A stretch of DNA of 41,127 bases. Source: Akkermansiaceae bacterium (GTDB lineage Bacteria; Verrucomicrobiota; Verrucomicrobiia; Verrucomicrobiales; Akkermansiaceae). Below are positions 8,119 to 14,633 of the stretch, piece after piece. The position numbers were made by a program, and so were the translations under genes. The first letter of the stretch is position 1. Each line of letters opens with the position of its first letter. The notes below the pieces were generated by a model, which worked only from the letters and a program-made list of their open reading frames with translations, ran no database searches and was not told the origin of the DNA. The DNA is taken from assembly GCA_015062005.1 (NCBI GenBank), contig SUVL01000022.1:1-41127 (forward strand), in the 5' to 3' direction.

Positions 8119-8162
8119 AGCCCCCGGGTGTTGCCGCACCGCTAACGGGGGCTTTTTCTTTT
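8119..8162 (+). terminator. Second orphan terminator-like hairpin
   Basis: AGCCCCC (8119-8125) pairs with GGGGGCT (8147-8153), followed by TTTTCTTTT. Upstream are a TAGAAT box (8038-8043) and a small hairpin TCTCT-cgtgg-AGAGA, so a ~110-nt plus-strand RNA ending here is possible. Confidence 0.55.
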
Positions 8163-8260
8163 ATCAATAAGCTGTGTTCAGCCGGATGTCGTTCGACTGT
8201 TCAACATTGGCCTGCACTTTCCCGATGGTTGGGGGTAACGAGACCTGGCGCCATCTGGAA

Positions 8261-8347
8261 ACGATATCCGCCCCTGGCGGGGCGGACGATATCACTTCGT
8301 GACGATATCTTGCCTGCGGCAAGACGATATCCACGCGTGCCGCGTGG
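8261..8347. repeat. ACGATAT-spaced array of four different hairpins
   Basis: The heptamer ACGATAT occurs at 8261, 8286, 8302 and 8324. After each comes a perfect palindrome with a different stem: CCGCCCC/GGGGCGG (8268-8285), CAC/GTG (8293-8301), CTTGCC/GGCAAG (8309-8323) and CCACGCG/CGCGTGG (8331-8347). Three of the four loops are TTC or TGC. Spacer and palindromic symmetry are constant while stem sequence is not. It lies just beyond the tmRNA terminator. Confidence 0.9.
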
Positions 8348-8352
8348 ACGTG

Positions 8353-8379
8353 AAAAGCGGCCGTTTTGCAACGGCCGCT
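8353..8379 (-). terminator. tmRNA terminator
   Basis: AGCGGCCGTT (8356-8365) and AACGGCCGCT (8370-8379) form a 10-bp stem with a 4-nt loop. On the minus strand the stem is followed by TTTTC. It starts 11 bp past the mature tmRNA 3' end. Confidence 0.8.
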
Positions 8380-8390
8380 CTTCTTTTGGA

Positions 8391-8749
8391 TGGAGGCGAG
8401 GGGAATTGAACCCCTGTCCTGGACACTGTTGACGCAAGCATCTCCATGTTCAGACGCGGATTGCTGCATCTCGCCGGTGATCCGCTCCGCGTCAGCCTTT
8501 CACCATAGCCAGGAACCTGTGGATGTCATACCCGGCGCGGTTCCCCCGCCGGGCACCTGCCTACTGAGCTAGGCGCGTCATCCCTAGTAGGCGTCGGGAA
8601 TCGGCGCAAGGCGCGTTAATTACGCAGCCATGGCGTATTCGTTCTTAGAATAGGCACTTAATCTTTTGAGCGGCTTTTAAGGAGGCCAGCCGATCAACCT
8701 CCACATGCAGCCGGCGCCTCGAATGTTCAGTCGAAACCGGGACGCCCCC
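8391..8749 (-). ncRNA. ssrA: tmRNA (transfer-messenger RNA)
   Basis: About 359 nt. The 5' end GGGGGCG (8749-8743) pairs with CGCCTCC (8398-8392) as a 7-bp tRNA-like acceptor with one G-U pair. The T-arm reads GGGGTTCAATTCCCC and the 5' part has GGTTTCGACTGAACATT, both tmRNA hallmarks. CCA is not encoded (A is followed by TCC). The tag frame ends at TAA (8622-8620). Reading from a GCC resume codon (8655-8653) gives the tag AYSKNEYAMAA, which ends in the protease-recognised AA. It rescues ribosomes stalled on broken mRNAs together with SmpB. The resume codon is inferred; the C-terminal part NEYAMAA is certain. Confidence 0.95.
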
Positions 8750-8784
8750 ATGCTTTGTTGCATTCTCTGCAGGGGTTAGAGGAC

Positions 8785-8820
8785 AAAAAAACCGGTTTCG
8801 TTGAACCGAACCGGCATTTT
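8785..8820 (-). terminator. tRNA-Arg terminator
   Basis: On the minus strand CCGGTT ... AACCGG is followed by a run of seven T (8785-8791 read in reverse). It lies between tRNA-Arg and tmRNA, so the two are probably separate transcripts. Confidence 0.7.
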
Positions 8821-8840
8821 TGCTAACTCCTTATGAGAAA

Positions 8841-8914
8841 CACGCCCGTGGGGATTCGAACCTCAAACCTTCTGATCCGTAGTCAGATGCTCTATCCAAT
8901 TGAGCTACGGGCGC
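8841..8914 (-). tRNA. tRNA-Arg (anticodon ACG)
   Basis: 74 nt including the discriminator. Acceptor GCGCCCG pairs with CGGGCGT. The D-arm is GCTC...GAGC, the anticodon loop CTACGGA gives ACG, and the T-loop is TTCGAAT. The T-stem has one A-C mismatch as read by eye. CCA is not encoded. It reads CGN arginine codons after A34-to-inosine editing. Confidence 0.9.
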
Positions 8915-8956
8915 TTTTTCCTTTTCAGGAACCGCACGCAGTGTTGCGGTGAGCGC

Positions 8957-8985
8957 AGTATACACCTCCGCAACTCCAAAGTCAA
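8957..8985 (-). promoter_or_regulatory. Promoter of tRNA-Arg
   Basis: Minus strand: TTGACT (8985-8980), 17-bp spacer, TATACT (8962-8957); the 5' end of the tRNA is about 35 nt from the expected start site. Confidence 0.75.
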
Positions 8986-9127
8986 GACAAAATTTTATAT
9001 TTTTTCTTTTTTCGGCGCAATTTTCTGGTCCAAAGTCAACGTATCCCCAAGATTTTGTCGGCAATAGAAATATAAGCAACATTTTGGGAGAAGCCCCCCC
9101 CCTGCTCGATAAATTGATGTTTGAAAG

Positions 9128-9253
9128 TACAATGTACAAAGGACAAGGTACAATTTGAAAGTTCCCTGCGGCTCCGCCGCAGCCGTTTAAAATGGCGAGC
9201 CTATGGCGAGCGGAACTCCTAAATTGTCCTTTGTAATTTGTCCTTTGTACATC
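9128..9253. repeat. MITE-like inverted-repeat element
   Basis: The left arm reads GTACAAAGGACAAGG then TACAATTT. The right arm, reverse-complemented, reads GTACAAAGGACAAATTACAA and continues similarly to a matching GTTCC. The centre has a CTGCGGC-tcc-GCCGCAG hairpin. It encodes nothing. A related single arm (GGACAATTTACAAGGTACAA) lies at 13378-13397. Too small for a transposon; probably a non-autonomous or REP-like element. Confidence 0.65.
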
Positions 9254-9339
9254 CTGACAGATTCCCATTTATCGGGCTCTGTACTCAAACTTTGATACAC
9301 GTGCGTGTGACCCAAAGTTCATTTTTCACAAAAAAAGGC

Positions 9340-9368
9340 TTGCAATGGCAGGTATGTTTCTGTATAAT
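9340..9368 (+). promoter_or_regulatory. Promoter of tRNA-Asp
   Basis: TTGCAA (9340-9345), 17-bp spacer, consensus TATAAT (9363-9368). The best promoter in the window, as expected for a tRNA gene; mature 5' end at 9412. Confidence 0.85.
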
Positions 9369-9411
9369 GCCCCCGTTCCCGCTGCAAAGTGGCGAACTCG
9401 GTAAAACCGAC

Positions 9412-9486
9412 GGAGCGGTAGCTCAGTTTGGTTAGAGCGCAGCCCTGTCACGGCTGAGGTCGCGGGTTCGAGCCCCGTCCGCTTCG
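9412..9486 (+). tRNA. tRNA-Asp (anticodon GTC)
   Basis: 75 nt. Acceptor GGAGCGG pairs with CCGCTTC (one G-U). D-arm GCTC...GAGC, anticodon loop CTGTCAC giving GTC, T-arm GCGGG-TTCGAGC-CCCGT, discriminator G. CCA is not encoded. A terminator follows within 5 bp. Confidence 0.95.
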
Positions 9487-9490
9487 TTTT

Positions 9491-9533
9491 ACACGAAAAA
9501 AGGCACACCTTCACGGTGTGCCTTTTTTCGTGT
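9491..9533 (+). terminator. tRNA-Asp terminator, first of four copies
   Basis: GGCACACC (9502-9509) pairs with GGTGTGCC (9515-9522), then TTTTTT. The stem is extended by ACACGAAAAAA against TTTTTTCGTGT, so it works in both directions. The same hairpin recurs at 9771, 10041 and, with one changed base, 10347. Confidence 0.9.
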
Positions 9534-10380
9534 AACTACGCGTCGGGCTCACGCACCCGCAACCTCGTCAAGTGACCATGGTTCACCATGCTGCACGGAT
9601 GAGGCTGAAAGCTCCAGTGGAGCTTTCAGCCCCCGGCCTGCCCGGACACCTCCGGGCAGGTTTACCCCTTGCGACAGCAAGGGGCCGGGGGGGCGGACGC
9701 GGGTTCTTTGCACCCCTTCCATGGGGGGCAACCAACGCACCATTTCCCCGCACACCACCACCTCCACCCAGGCACACCTTCACGGTGTGCCTTTTTTCGT
9801 GTAACTACGCGTCGGGCTCACGCACCCGCAACCTCGTCAAGTGACCATGGTTCACCATGCTGCACGGATGAGGCTGAAAGCTCCAGTGGAGCTTTCAGCC
9901 CCCGGCCTGCCCGGACACCTCCGGGCAGGTTTACCCCTTGCGACAGCAAGGGGCCGGGGGGGCGGACGCGGGTTCTTTGCACCCCTTCCATGGGGTGCAA
10001 CCAACGCACCGCCTCCCCCGCTTACCACCACCTCCACCCAGGCACACCTTCACGGTGTGCCTTTTTTCGTGTAACTACGCGTCGGGCTCACGCACCCGCA
10101 ACCTCGTCAAATGACCATGGTTCACCATGCTGCACGGATGAGGCTGAAAAGCCCGGCCTGTCACGGCGTAGACGCTAGTCGAAGACGGATGGAGCTTTCC
10201 AGCCCCCGGCCTGCCCGGACACCTCCGGGCAGGTTCACCCCTTGCGCCAGCAAGGGGCCGGGGGGGGGCGGACGCGGGTTCTTTGCACCCCTTCCATGGG
10301 GTGCAACCAACGCACCGCCTCCCCCGCTTACCACCACCTCCACCCAGGCACCCCTTCACGGTGTGCCTTTTTTCGTGTAA
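9502..10380 (+). repeat. Three tandem ~270-bp hairpin-rich units after tRNA-Asp
   Basis: Unit 1 is 9502-9770, unit 2 9771-10040, unit 3 10041-10346, and a fourth terminator hairpin closes the array at 10347-10380. Units 1 and 2 are almost identical; unit 3 is about 36 bp longer because one stem was remodelled. Each holds, in order: the terminator hairpin; a 13-bp stem around AGT (9603-9631 in unit 1); a 7-bp outer helix CCCCCGG/CCGGGGG (9630-9636 with 9685-9691) enclosing CCTGCCCGGA/TCCGGGCAGG and CCCCTTG/CAAGGGG; and a long arm capped by GCACCCC-ttccat-GGGGTGC. Frames read in it are shifted, low-complexity and unlike any family. Best described as repeated structured RNA or DNA of unknown role. 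Confidence 0.9.
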
Positions 10381-10394
10381 AGTCGAGGTGCGTC

Positions 10395-10423
10395 TTGCCT
10401 AATGGGTTTCAATCTGCTAGAAT
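10395..10423 (+). promoter_or_regulatory. Promoter of RlpA-like gene (leaderless type)
   Basis: TTGCCT (10395-10400), 17-bp spacer, TGC-TAGAAT extended -10 (10418-10423). The GTG start at 10430 is 7 bp further on, where transcription should begin. Confidence 0.7.
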
Positions 10424-10429
10424 GGCGCC

Positions 10430-10942
10430 GTGCGAGGCATCTACCGACTCATACTCCTGCTCATGGCGGCCGGCATCCTGCTGCCTGGCACGGGCTGTGC
10501 CTGGCGCAAGCGAAAAGCTGCGGCGGCAGCGGCAGACACACGGCCCGAGCCCAAACTGAAAAGGAGTCCATACACCGTGAACGGCAAGCGCTACCGCCCC
10601 ATGGGCATACAGGAAGCCCTGCAATACCGAGAAGTGGGCGAAGCCTCGCTCTACGAAGGCGGCGACAGCATCGGCGCGCTGGGTGAGCGGCTGCGCTACG
10701 GTGCCAAATATGCCGCGCACCGCACCCTGCCCCTCCCCTGCACCGTGCGAGTCACCAGCATCTCCACCGGCAAGAGCTGCCTGGTGCGCGTGAACGACCG
10801 CGGCCCCTTCCACCACCGCCGCATCATTGATATCAGCCCCGCCGTGGCACGCGCCATCGGTTTCCACCAGTGGGGAGTACACCAGGTGGAGGTAGAAGTC
10901 GTCTCCGTGGGCGATGGCCCCAACCAGCGCACGAAAGAGTAA
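10430..10942 (+). CDS. RlpA-like double-psi beta-barrel lipoprotein
   Basis: 170 residues from the GTG at 10430; an internal ATG at 10466 would cut the signal peptide short. A hydrophobic signal leads to the lipobox-like LPGTGC, Cys near residue 23. A charged linker follows, then the DPBB domain: GEASLYEGG, TLPLPCTVRVTSISTGKSCLVRVNDRGPF and RIIDISPAVARAIGF, where VNDRGPF...DLS/DIS is the RlpA signature. RlpA proteins bind, and in some species cleave, peptidoglycan lacking stem peptides at the septum. There is no SPOR domain, so it is a minimal form. Envelope location is well supported; lytic activity is not shown. Confidence 0.85.
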   Translation: MRGIYRLILLLMAAGILLPGTGCAWRKRKAAAAAADTRPEPKLKRSPYTVNGKRYRPMGIQEALQYREVGEASLYEGGDSIGALGERLRYGAKYAAHRTLPLPCTVRVTSISTGKSCLVRVNDRGPFHHRRIIDISPAVARAIGFHQWGVHQVEVEVVSVGDGPNQRTKE

Positions 10943-10969
10943 GCCTGATTATCAAAATTGATACGGCTT

Positions 10970-11050
10970 GCACATTTTTCACGGGAGATTTGTGCTTGTC
11001 ATGCACATTTTTCACGGGAGATTTGTGCATGCGAAGCACATTTTCCACGG
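10970..11050. repeat. 33-bp period repeat with 26-bp inverted-end units
   Basis: Two identical 26-bp units (10970-10995 and 11003-11028) begin GCACA and end TGTGC; a third, partial unit is at 11036-11050. Units are separated by 7 bp of different sequence. Each unit can fold on its own ends. Confidence 0.85.
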
Positions 11051-11052
11051 CA

Positions 11053-11080
11053 AAACGGGCACCCGATCAGGTGCCCGTTT
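11053..11080. terminator. Bidirectional terminator between rlpA-like and ABC genes
   Basis: AAACGGGCACC (11053-11063) and GGTGCCCGTTT (11070-11080), 11-bp stem, 6-nt loop, T-rich on both strands. It separates two convergent genes. Confidence 0.8.
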
Positions 11081-11108
11081 ATATAAGAGTCTGTTAATAA
11101 GCAACTTC

Positions 11109-11840
11109 TTATCTAATCGAGAAGAAATCGCGGATGCGGGGATTATCGCTGGCGGCGATGACGGCGGGCGGGGCATCCACCACGAGCTTGCCATCTGCCA
11201 GGAACACGATGCGGTCAGCCAGTTCCATGGCGAAATCAGTATCGTGGGAGACCACGAGCATGGTCATACCGTCCCTGGCGAGTTCGCGCATAAGATTTTC
11301 CACCTCGCCCACCATTTCAGGGTCCAGAGCGGAGGTGGGCTCATCGAAGAGGAGCACCTCCGGGTTCATAGCCAGGGCGCGCACAATGGCCACGCGCTGC
11401 TTCTGGCCGCCGGAAAGCTGGGAGGGATAGGCCTTGGCCTTATCGCGCAGGCCGATGCGGTGCAGCAGGTGCAGCGCCTGGGTCTCAGCCTCCATGCAGC
11501 TCATGAGCCCGCATTTCACCGGAGCCAGGGTGATATTGTCCAGGATGGTGAGGTTGGCAAAAAGGTTGAAATGCTGGAACACCATGCCCACTTTGGCGCG
11601 GTAGTGGTTCAGGCCGTTTTCCGTGCGGTCCACCGGCTCGCCGTGGAAAAGGACCTCGCCGCCCGTGGGCGTCTCCAGGAAATTCATGCAGCGCATCACC
11701 GTGCTCTTGCCGGCGCCGCTGGGGCCCAGCAGGAACACCACCTCGCCCTTCTTCACACCCACGGACACCCCGTCAATCACACGGTGGTCGCCGAATTCCT
11801 TCACCAGGTCGCGCACCTCCAATATATTATCAGCGTTCAT
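11109..11840 (-). CDS. Polar amino-acid ABC transporter ATPase (GlnQ type)
   Basis: 243 residues. It has Walker A GPSGAGKST near residue 40, Q-loop MVFQHFNLF, signature LSGGQKQRV, Walker B VLLFDEPTSALDPE and the H-loop VVSHDTDFA. All catalytic residues are present. The ATG at 11840 overlaps the end of the upstream permease gene by 11 bp, so the two are translationally coupled. The close match to the GlnQ/HisP group and the fused partner indicate uptake of a polar amino acid. Confidence 0.93.
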   Translation of the reverse strand: MNADNILEVRDLVKEFGDHRVIDGVSVGVKKGEVVFLLGPSGAGKSTVMRCMNFLETPTGGEVLFHGEPVDRTENGLNHYRAKVGMVFQHFNLFANLTILDNITLAPVKCGLMSCMEAETQALHLLHRIGLRDKAKAYPSQLSGGQKQRVAIVRALAMNPEVLLFDEPTSALDPEMVGEVENLMRELARDGMTMLVVSHDTDFAMELADRIVFLADGKLVVDAPPAVIAASDNPRIRDFFSIR

Positions 11841-13311
11841 TCTTCTTCAGGGAGTTTTCAAGTTTCTTCAGCAACTGGCTCAGGCACACCACCACCACCA
11901 GGTAGGTGAGTGCCACCGCGATAAGCGGCAGGAAAGCATCGTAGGTCTGACTGCGGATGATATCGCCGCCCTTGGTAAGATCCTGCAAGGCAATGTAACC
12001 GCACACGGAAGTCTCCTTGAGCAGCACGATGAACTCATTACCCAGCGCAGGCAGCACATTCTTGAATGCCTGCGGCAGGATGACCGAGCGCATGGTGGTG
12101 CCATAGCTCAGGCCCAGGCTGCGGCCGGCCTCCATCTGGCCGGAATCCACCGCCATGATACCGGAGCGGATGATTTCCGCCACGTAGGCGCCGCTGTTCA
12201 CACCGAACGCCACGATGGCCACCAGCACCTTGCTCACATCCACCGAGCCGAAAATCACGAAGTAGATAATGAGCAGCTGCACCACCACCGGCGTGCCGCG
12301 CACCACCGTCAGGTAAATATGGCACAGGAAGTTGAGCACCTTGTAGCGGCCGGTCTGGTCATGTGCGCTGCGCACCACCGCCACCAGAAAACCGATGCAC
12401 AGGCCCATGAGCACCGCGCAGAAAGAAATCTCAATAGTAATCAGGAAACCATTTACCAGGTAGCGCCAGCGGTTATCCTTCACAAAATTGGTCCGGAAGG
12501 AATCCTGCATGCGTTGCCAGAGCCCCTTCTCTTCGGCCAGCACAGCAGGCACCGCCAGCGGCTTGCCGTCCTTATCCAGATAACGGGCCCAGATGGCATC
12601 CATGGTGCCGTCTGCCTTCATGCCGGCCATGGTGCGGTTGAACATGGCCAGCAGCTCCGGGCGGGACTTGCTGATAGCCATGGCGTACTCCTCTGAAACC
12701 AGGGCCATGGGCAGGATGCGGATACCCTTGTTGCGGGCCACATGCTCCTCTGCCGGGGCGCTGTCCAGCACCACGGCATCAATCTTACCCGTCACCAGCG
12801 ATGCCACCGCCAGCGCACCATCCTGGAAACGCTCCGGGTCCTGGATATTCTCGGTCACGTACATATCGCCCGTGGTGCCGTGCTGCACACCGATGCGCTT
12901 GCCCCGCATCGTCTCCGGGCCGACGATGTCAGAATCCTTGCGCACAATGATGACCTGGTCAGACTTCACGTAGCTCGTGGTGAAATCAATCTGCTTCTTG
13001 CGGTCCTCCGTCACCGTGATACCGGAAGCCGCCACATCCGCCTTGCCGGTCTGCACCGCAGCAATCACGGAATCGAAAGCCATATCCTCAATCACCAGCT
13101 CCAGGTCATTGCGCTTGGCAATCTCGCGCACCATGTCGGCATCAATGCCCACAATGCGGCTCCCCTGGTAGAATTCATACGGGGGGAACGTGGCGGTTGT
13201 CACCATTATCAGCTTGCCGCGCTCCGACTCATTCTCCCCGCAGGAGCTCAGGAAAAGAGCCATGAACGCCAGCATCACTGCCAGCCATTTCTTATATAAT
13301 ATACCGGGCAT
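11830..13311 (-). CDS. Fused substrate-binding protein and permease of amino-acid ABC transporter
   Basis: 493 residues from the ATG at 13311 (a GTG at 13329 is in frame but lies at the -10 box). The signal peptide ends in LFLSSC, a lipobox. Residues about 35-250 form a type II binding protein (TTATFPPYEF, GIDADMVREIA, ADVAASGITVTEDR, GKRIGVQHGTT). From about 280 there is a HisM/GlnP-type permease with the EAA loop EAGRSLGLSYGTTMRSVILPQAF. Joining both functions in one chain is known in several phyla. A lipid-anchored N terminus and a membrane-embedded C terminus would tether the receptor to the channel. The sequence does not name the amino acid. Confidence 0.92.
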   Translation of the reverse strand: MPGILYKKWLAVMLAFMALFLSSCGENESERGKLIMVTTATFPPYEFYQGSRIVGIDADMVREIAKRNDLELVIEDMAFDSVIAAVQTGKADVAASGITVTEDRKKQIDFTTSYVKSDQVIIVRKDSDIVGPETMRGKRIGVQHGTTGDMYVTENIQDPERFQDGALAVASLVTGKIDAVVLDSAPAEEHVARNKGIRILPMALVSEEYAMAISKSRPELLAMFNRTMAGMKADGTMDAIWARYLDKDGKPLAVPAVLAEEKGLWQRMQDSFRTNFVKDNRWRYLVNGFLITIEISFCAVLMGLCIGFLVAVVRSAHDQTGRYKVLNFLCHIYLTVVRGTPVVVQLLIIYFVIFGSVDVSKVLVAIVAFGVNSGAYVAEIIRSGIMAVDSGQMEAGRSLGLSYGTTMRSVILPQAFKNVLPALGNEFIVLLKETSVCGYIALQDLTKGGDIIRSQTYDAFLPLIAVALTYLVVVVCLSQLLKKLENSLKKNER

Positions 13312-13319
13312 GCGCGTGG

Positions 13320-13348
13320 AGCATAGCACAACACCATGCCAATTGCAA
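13320..13348 (-). promoter_or_regulatory. Promoter of ABC transporter operon (leaderless type)
   Basis: Minus strand: TTGCAA (13343-13348), 17-bp spacer, TATGCT (13320-13325), 8 bp before the ATG at 13311. Confidence 0.65.
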
Positions 13349-13427
13349 AGTTAAAAACAAAAAATGCGAATTTGAAAGGACAATTTACAAGGTACAATGT
13401 ACAATTTTGGAACTCTAAAAAAATCAA

Positions 13428-13560
13428 TCATGCTCGATAAATTGGAATTTGTCGGGGGAACTCTGTCGGAGCACGGGACTTCAGTCCCGATTGGAAGCAC
13501 CGTTATTTCGGGACTGAAGTCCCGTGCCCCGAGAACGCCAAATTCCAATTTAGTGAGTTT
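13428..13560. repeat. BIME-like paired REP element, copy A
   Basis: Two REP palindromes, CGGGACTTCAGTCCCG (13474-13489) and CGGGACTGAAGTCCCG (13509-13524), are separated by a 19-bp linker and flanked by AAATTGGAATTT-like ends. The whole element is the reverse complement of 20586-20722, with very few differences. An open frame across it (13351-13548) is a shadow of the repeat. Confidence 0.9.
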
Positions 13561-13773
13561 TTAGATATTCCCGTTTGATACTAATCGAGAGCCCCTCAGC
13601 CGCCCATTTTTCGCAGCTCGTTCATTATCAACACAAATTTGCAAATGTGTGACGACTTTTTACCGTTTCGACCACATTTCGCGGACTTACCTGCACTATC
13701 AGCACAAAATACCCACCACTCCACTGGCTGACAGCCGGTGAAGCCCCCCGCATTAGTCCTTACTCCCTAATCC
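13561..13773. other. Intergenic stretch with no recognised gene
   Basis: Contains short direct repeats of CCTTA/CCTAATCC (13757-13784, running into the thi4 end) and a small palindrome TGGCTGACAGCCGG. No TPP-riboswitch core (CTGAGA with ACCTGA) is visible although thiamine genes are adjacent. Confidence 0.5.
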
Positions 13774-14547
13774 TTAATCCTTCTTAATACTGGCGCTCAT
13801 AAGCTCAGCCACCTTGCGGCCGCTCATGAGCATGCCGCCGAAGATGGGGCCCATGCGGAAACTGCCGCTCACGCCGTTGGCCGCCATGCCGGAAACAAAG
13901 AGCCCGGGGTAAATCTCCTTGGTGTTATCGATGGTGGAGCGCTCGCCTTCGGCGGCATCCATGCTCATCTCACCCACCACACCGCCGGTGGGGGTATCAA
14001 GCTTCACGCCGTTCTTGCGGGCCACGGTGCGGGCAATCTCGCAATCGTGACCGGTGGCATCGAGCACGGTCTTCGAGAGCAGCGTGAGGGGGTCCACATG
14101 CAGTCCCTCGCGCAGCACGGGGGTCCAGTTCACGACCACACCGCCCACGCGGCCCTGCTTGTACACCACATCCTCCACTGAGTAGCAGTTGAAAATGGTG
14201 GCACCCGCCCTGGTGGCCTGGTAAAGCAGGCCGGCCGTGGCATGCACGGAGTCCACGATGTAGGTCCCCTCCTGGTACGGACGGTAAGAAAGCTCCAGTT
14301 CCTCCACGATGGGCATGGCCTCTTCCTGCACCACGATATCGTTGAACATCATGGCGCCGCCCCACATACCGCCGCCGGGAGAAAGCTTGCGGTCCAGAAG
14401 CGCCACCTTGTGCCCGGCCTTCGCCAGATAATAAGCCGCCACGATACCGGAAGGCCCACCGCCCACGATGGCGGCATCCAGCTGCAGGCAGGAAGAAAGT
14501 TTACCAAAATAGGACTCAATAATACCACGGGAGATAAGCGTTTCCAT
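13774..14547 (-). CDS. thi4: Thiazole synthase, Thi4 family
   Basis: 257 residues from the ATG at 14547; the longer frame starts with a TTG that is part of the -35 box. The FAD/NAD-binding fold starts DAAIVGGGPSGIVAAYYLA, followed by LDRKLSPGGGMWGGAMMF and, at the end, MAANGVSGSFRMGPIFGGMLMSG, all typical of Thi4. It makes the thiazole moiety of thiamine from NAD, glycine and a sulfur source. In the fungal suicide enzyme the sulfur-donor Cys follows GHD by seven positions; here GHDCEIARTV has Val there, so a sulfide-using, multi-turnover enzyme is inferred, as in archaeal relatives. It is divergent from thiE. Confidence 0.88.
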   Translation of the reverse strand: METLISRGIIESYFGKLSSCLQLDAAIVGGGPSGIVAAYYLAKAGHKVALLDRKLSPGGGMWGGAMMFNDIVVQEEAMPIVEELELSYRPYQEGTYIVDSVHATAGLLYQATRAGATIFNCYSVEDVVYKQGRVGGVVVNWTPVLREGLHVDPLTLLSKTVLDATGHDCEIARTVARKNGVKLDTPTGGVVGEMSMDAAEGERSTIDNTKEIYPGLFVSGMAANGVSGSFRMGPIFGGMLMSGRKVAELMSASIKKD

Positions 14548-14554
14548 GTCAGCA

Positions 14555-14626
14555 AATGTACACTGGCCGCCCTCATCTGTCAACGCCGTTTTTTGACTTG
14601 CAATGAAGCCGCATTTCAGAGAAAAT
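14555..14626. promoter_or_regulatory. Divergent thi4/thiE promoters, both leaderless type
   Basis: Minus strand for thi4: TTGACA (14578-14583), 17-bp spacer, TACATT (14555-14560), 7 bp before ATG 14547. Plus strand for thiE: TTGCAA (14598-14603), 17-bp spacer, GAAAAT (14621-14626), 7 bp before ATG 14634. The 86-bp gap leaves no room for a TPP riboswitch in either leader. Confidence 0.65.
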
Positions 14627-14633
14627 CAAGCGC

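Noticed and set aside
8034..8572. Frames 8034-8432, 8164-8469 and 8366-8572
   Set aside because: They run through the hairpin array and tmRNA; the RNA gene is certain and the peptides have no family features.
9412..9540. tRNA-Asp as attachment site of an integrated element
   Set aside because: No copy of the tRNA 3' end is found downstream and no integrase gene is present; the repeats begin at the terminator, not in the tRNA.
9549..10359. Several 60-170-residue frames on both strands in the tRNA-Asp cassette array
   Set aside because: Frames change between near-identical units and encode Pro/Arg/His-rich low-complexity sequence; stems are kept instead of frames.
10970..11050. Possible CRISPR array
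   Set aside because: Only two and a half units and 7-bp spacers; no cas gene in the window.
13351..13548. 65-residue frame repeated as part of an 81-residue frame at 20599-20844
   Set aside because: The shared peptide (MEFGVLGARDFSPEI...) is simply the translated twin-REP repeat.
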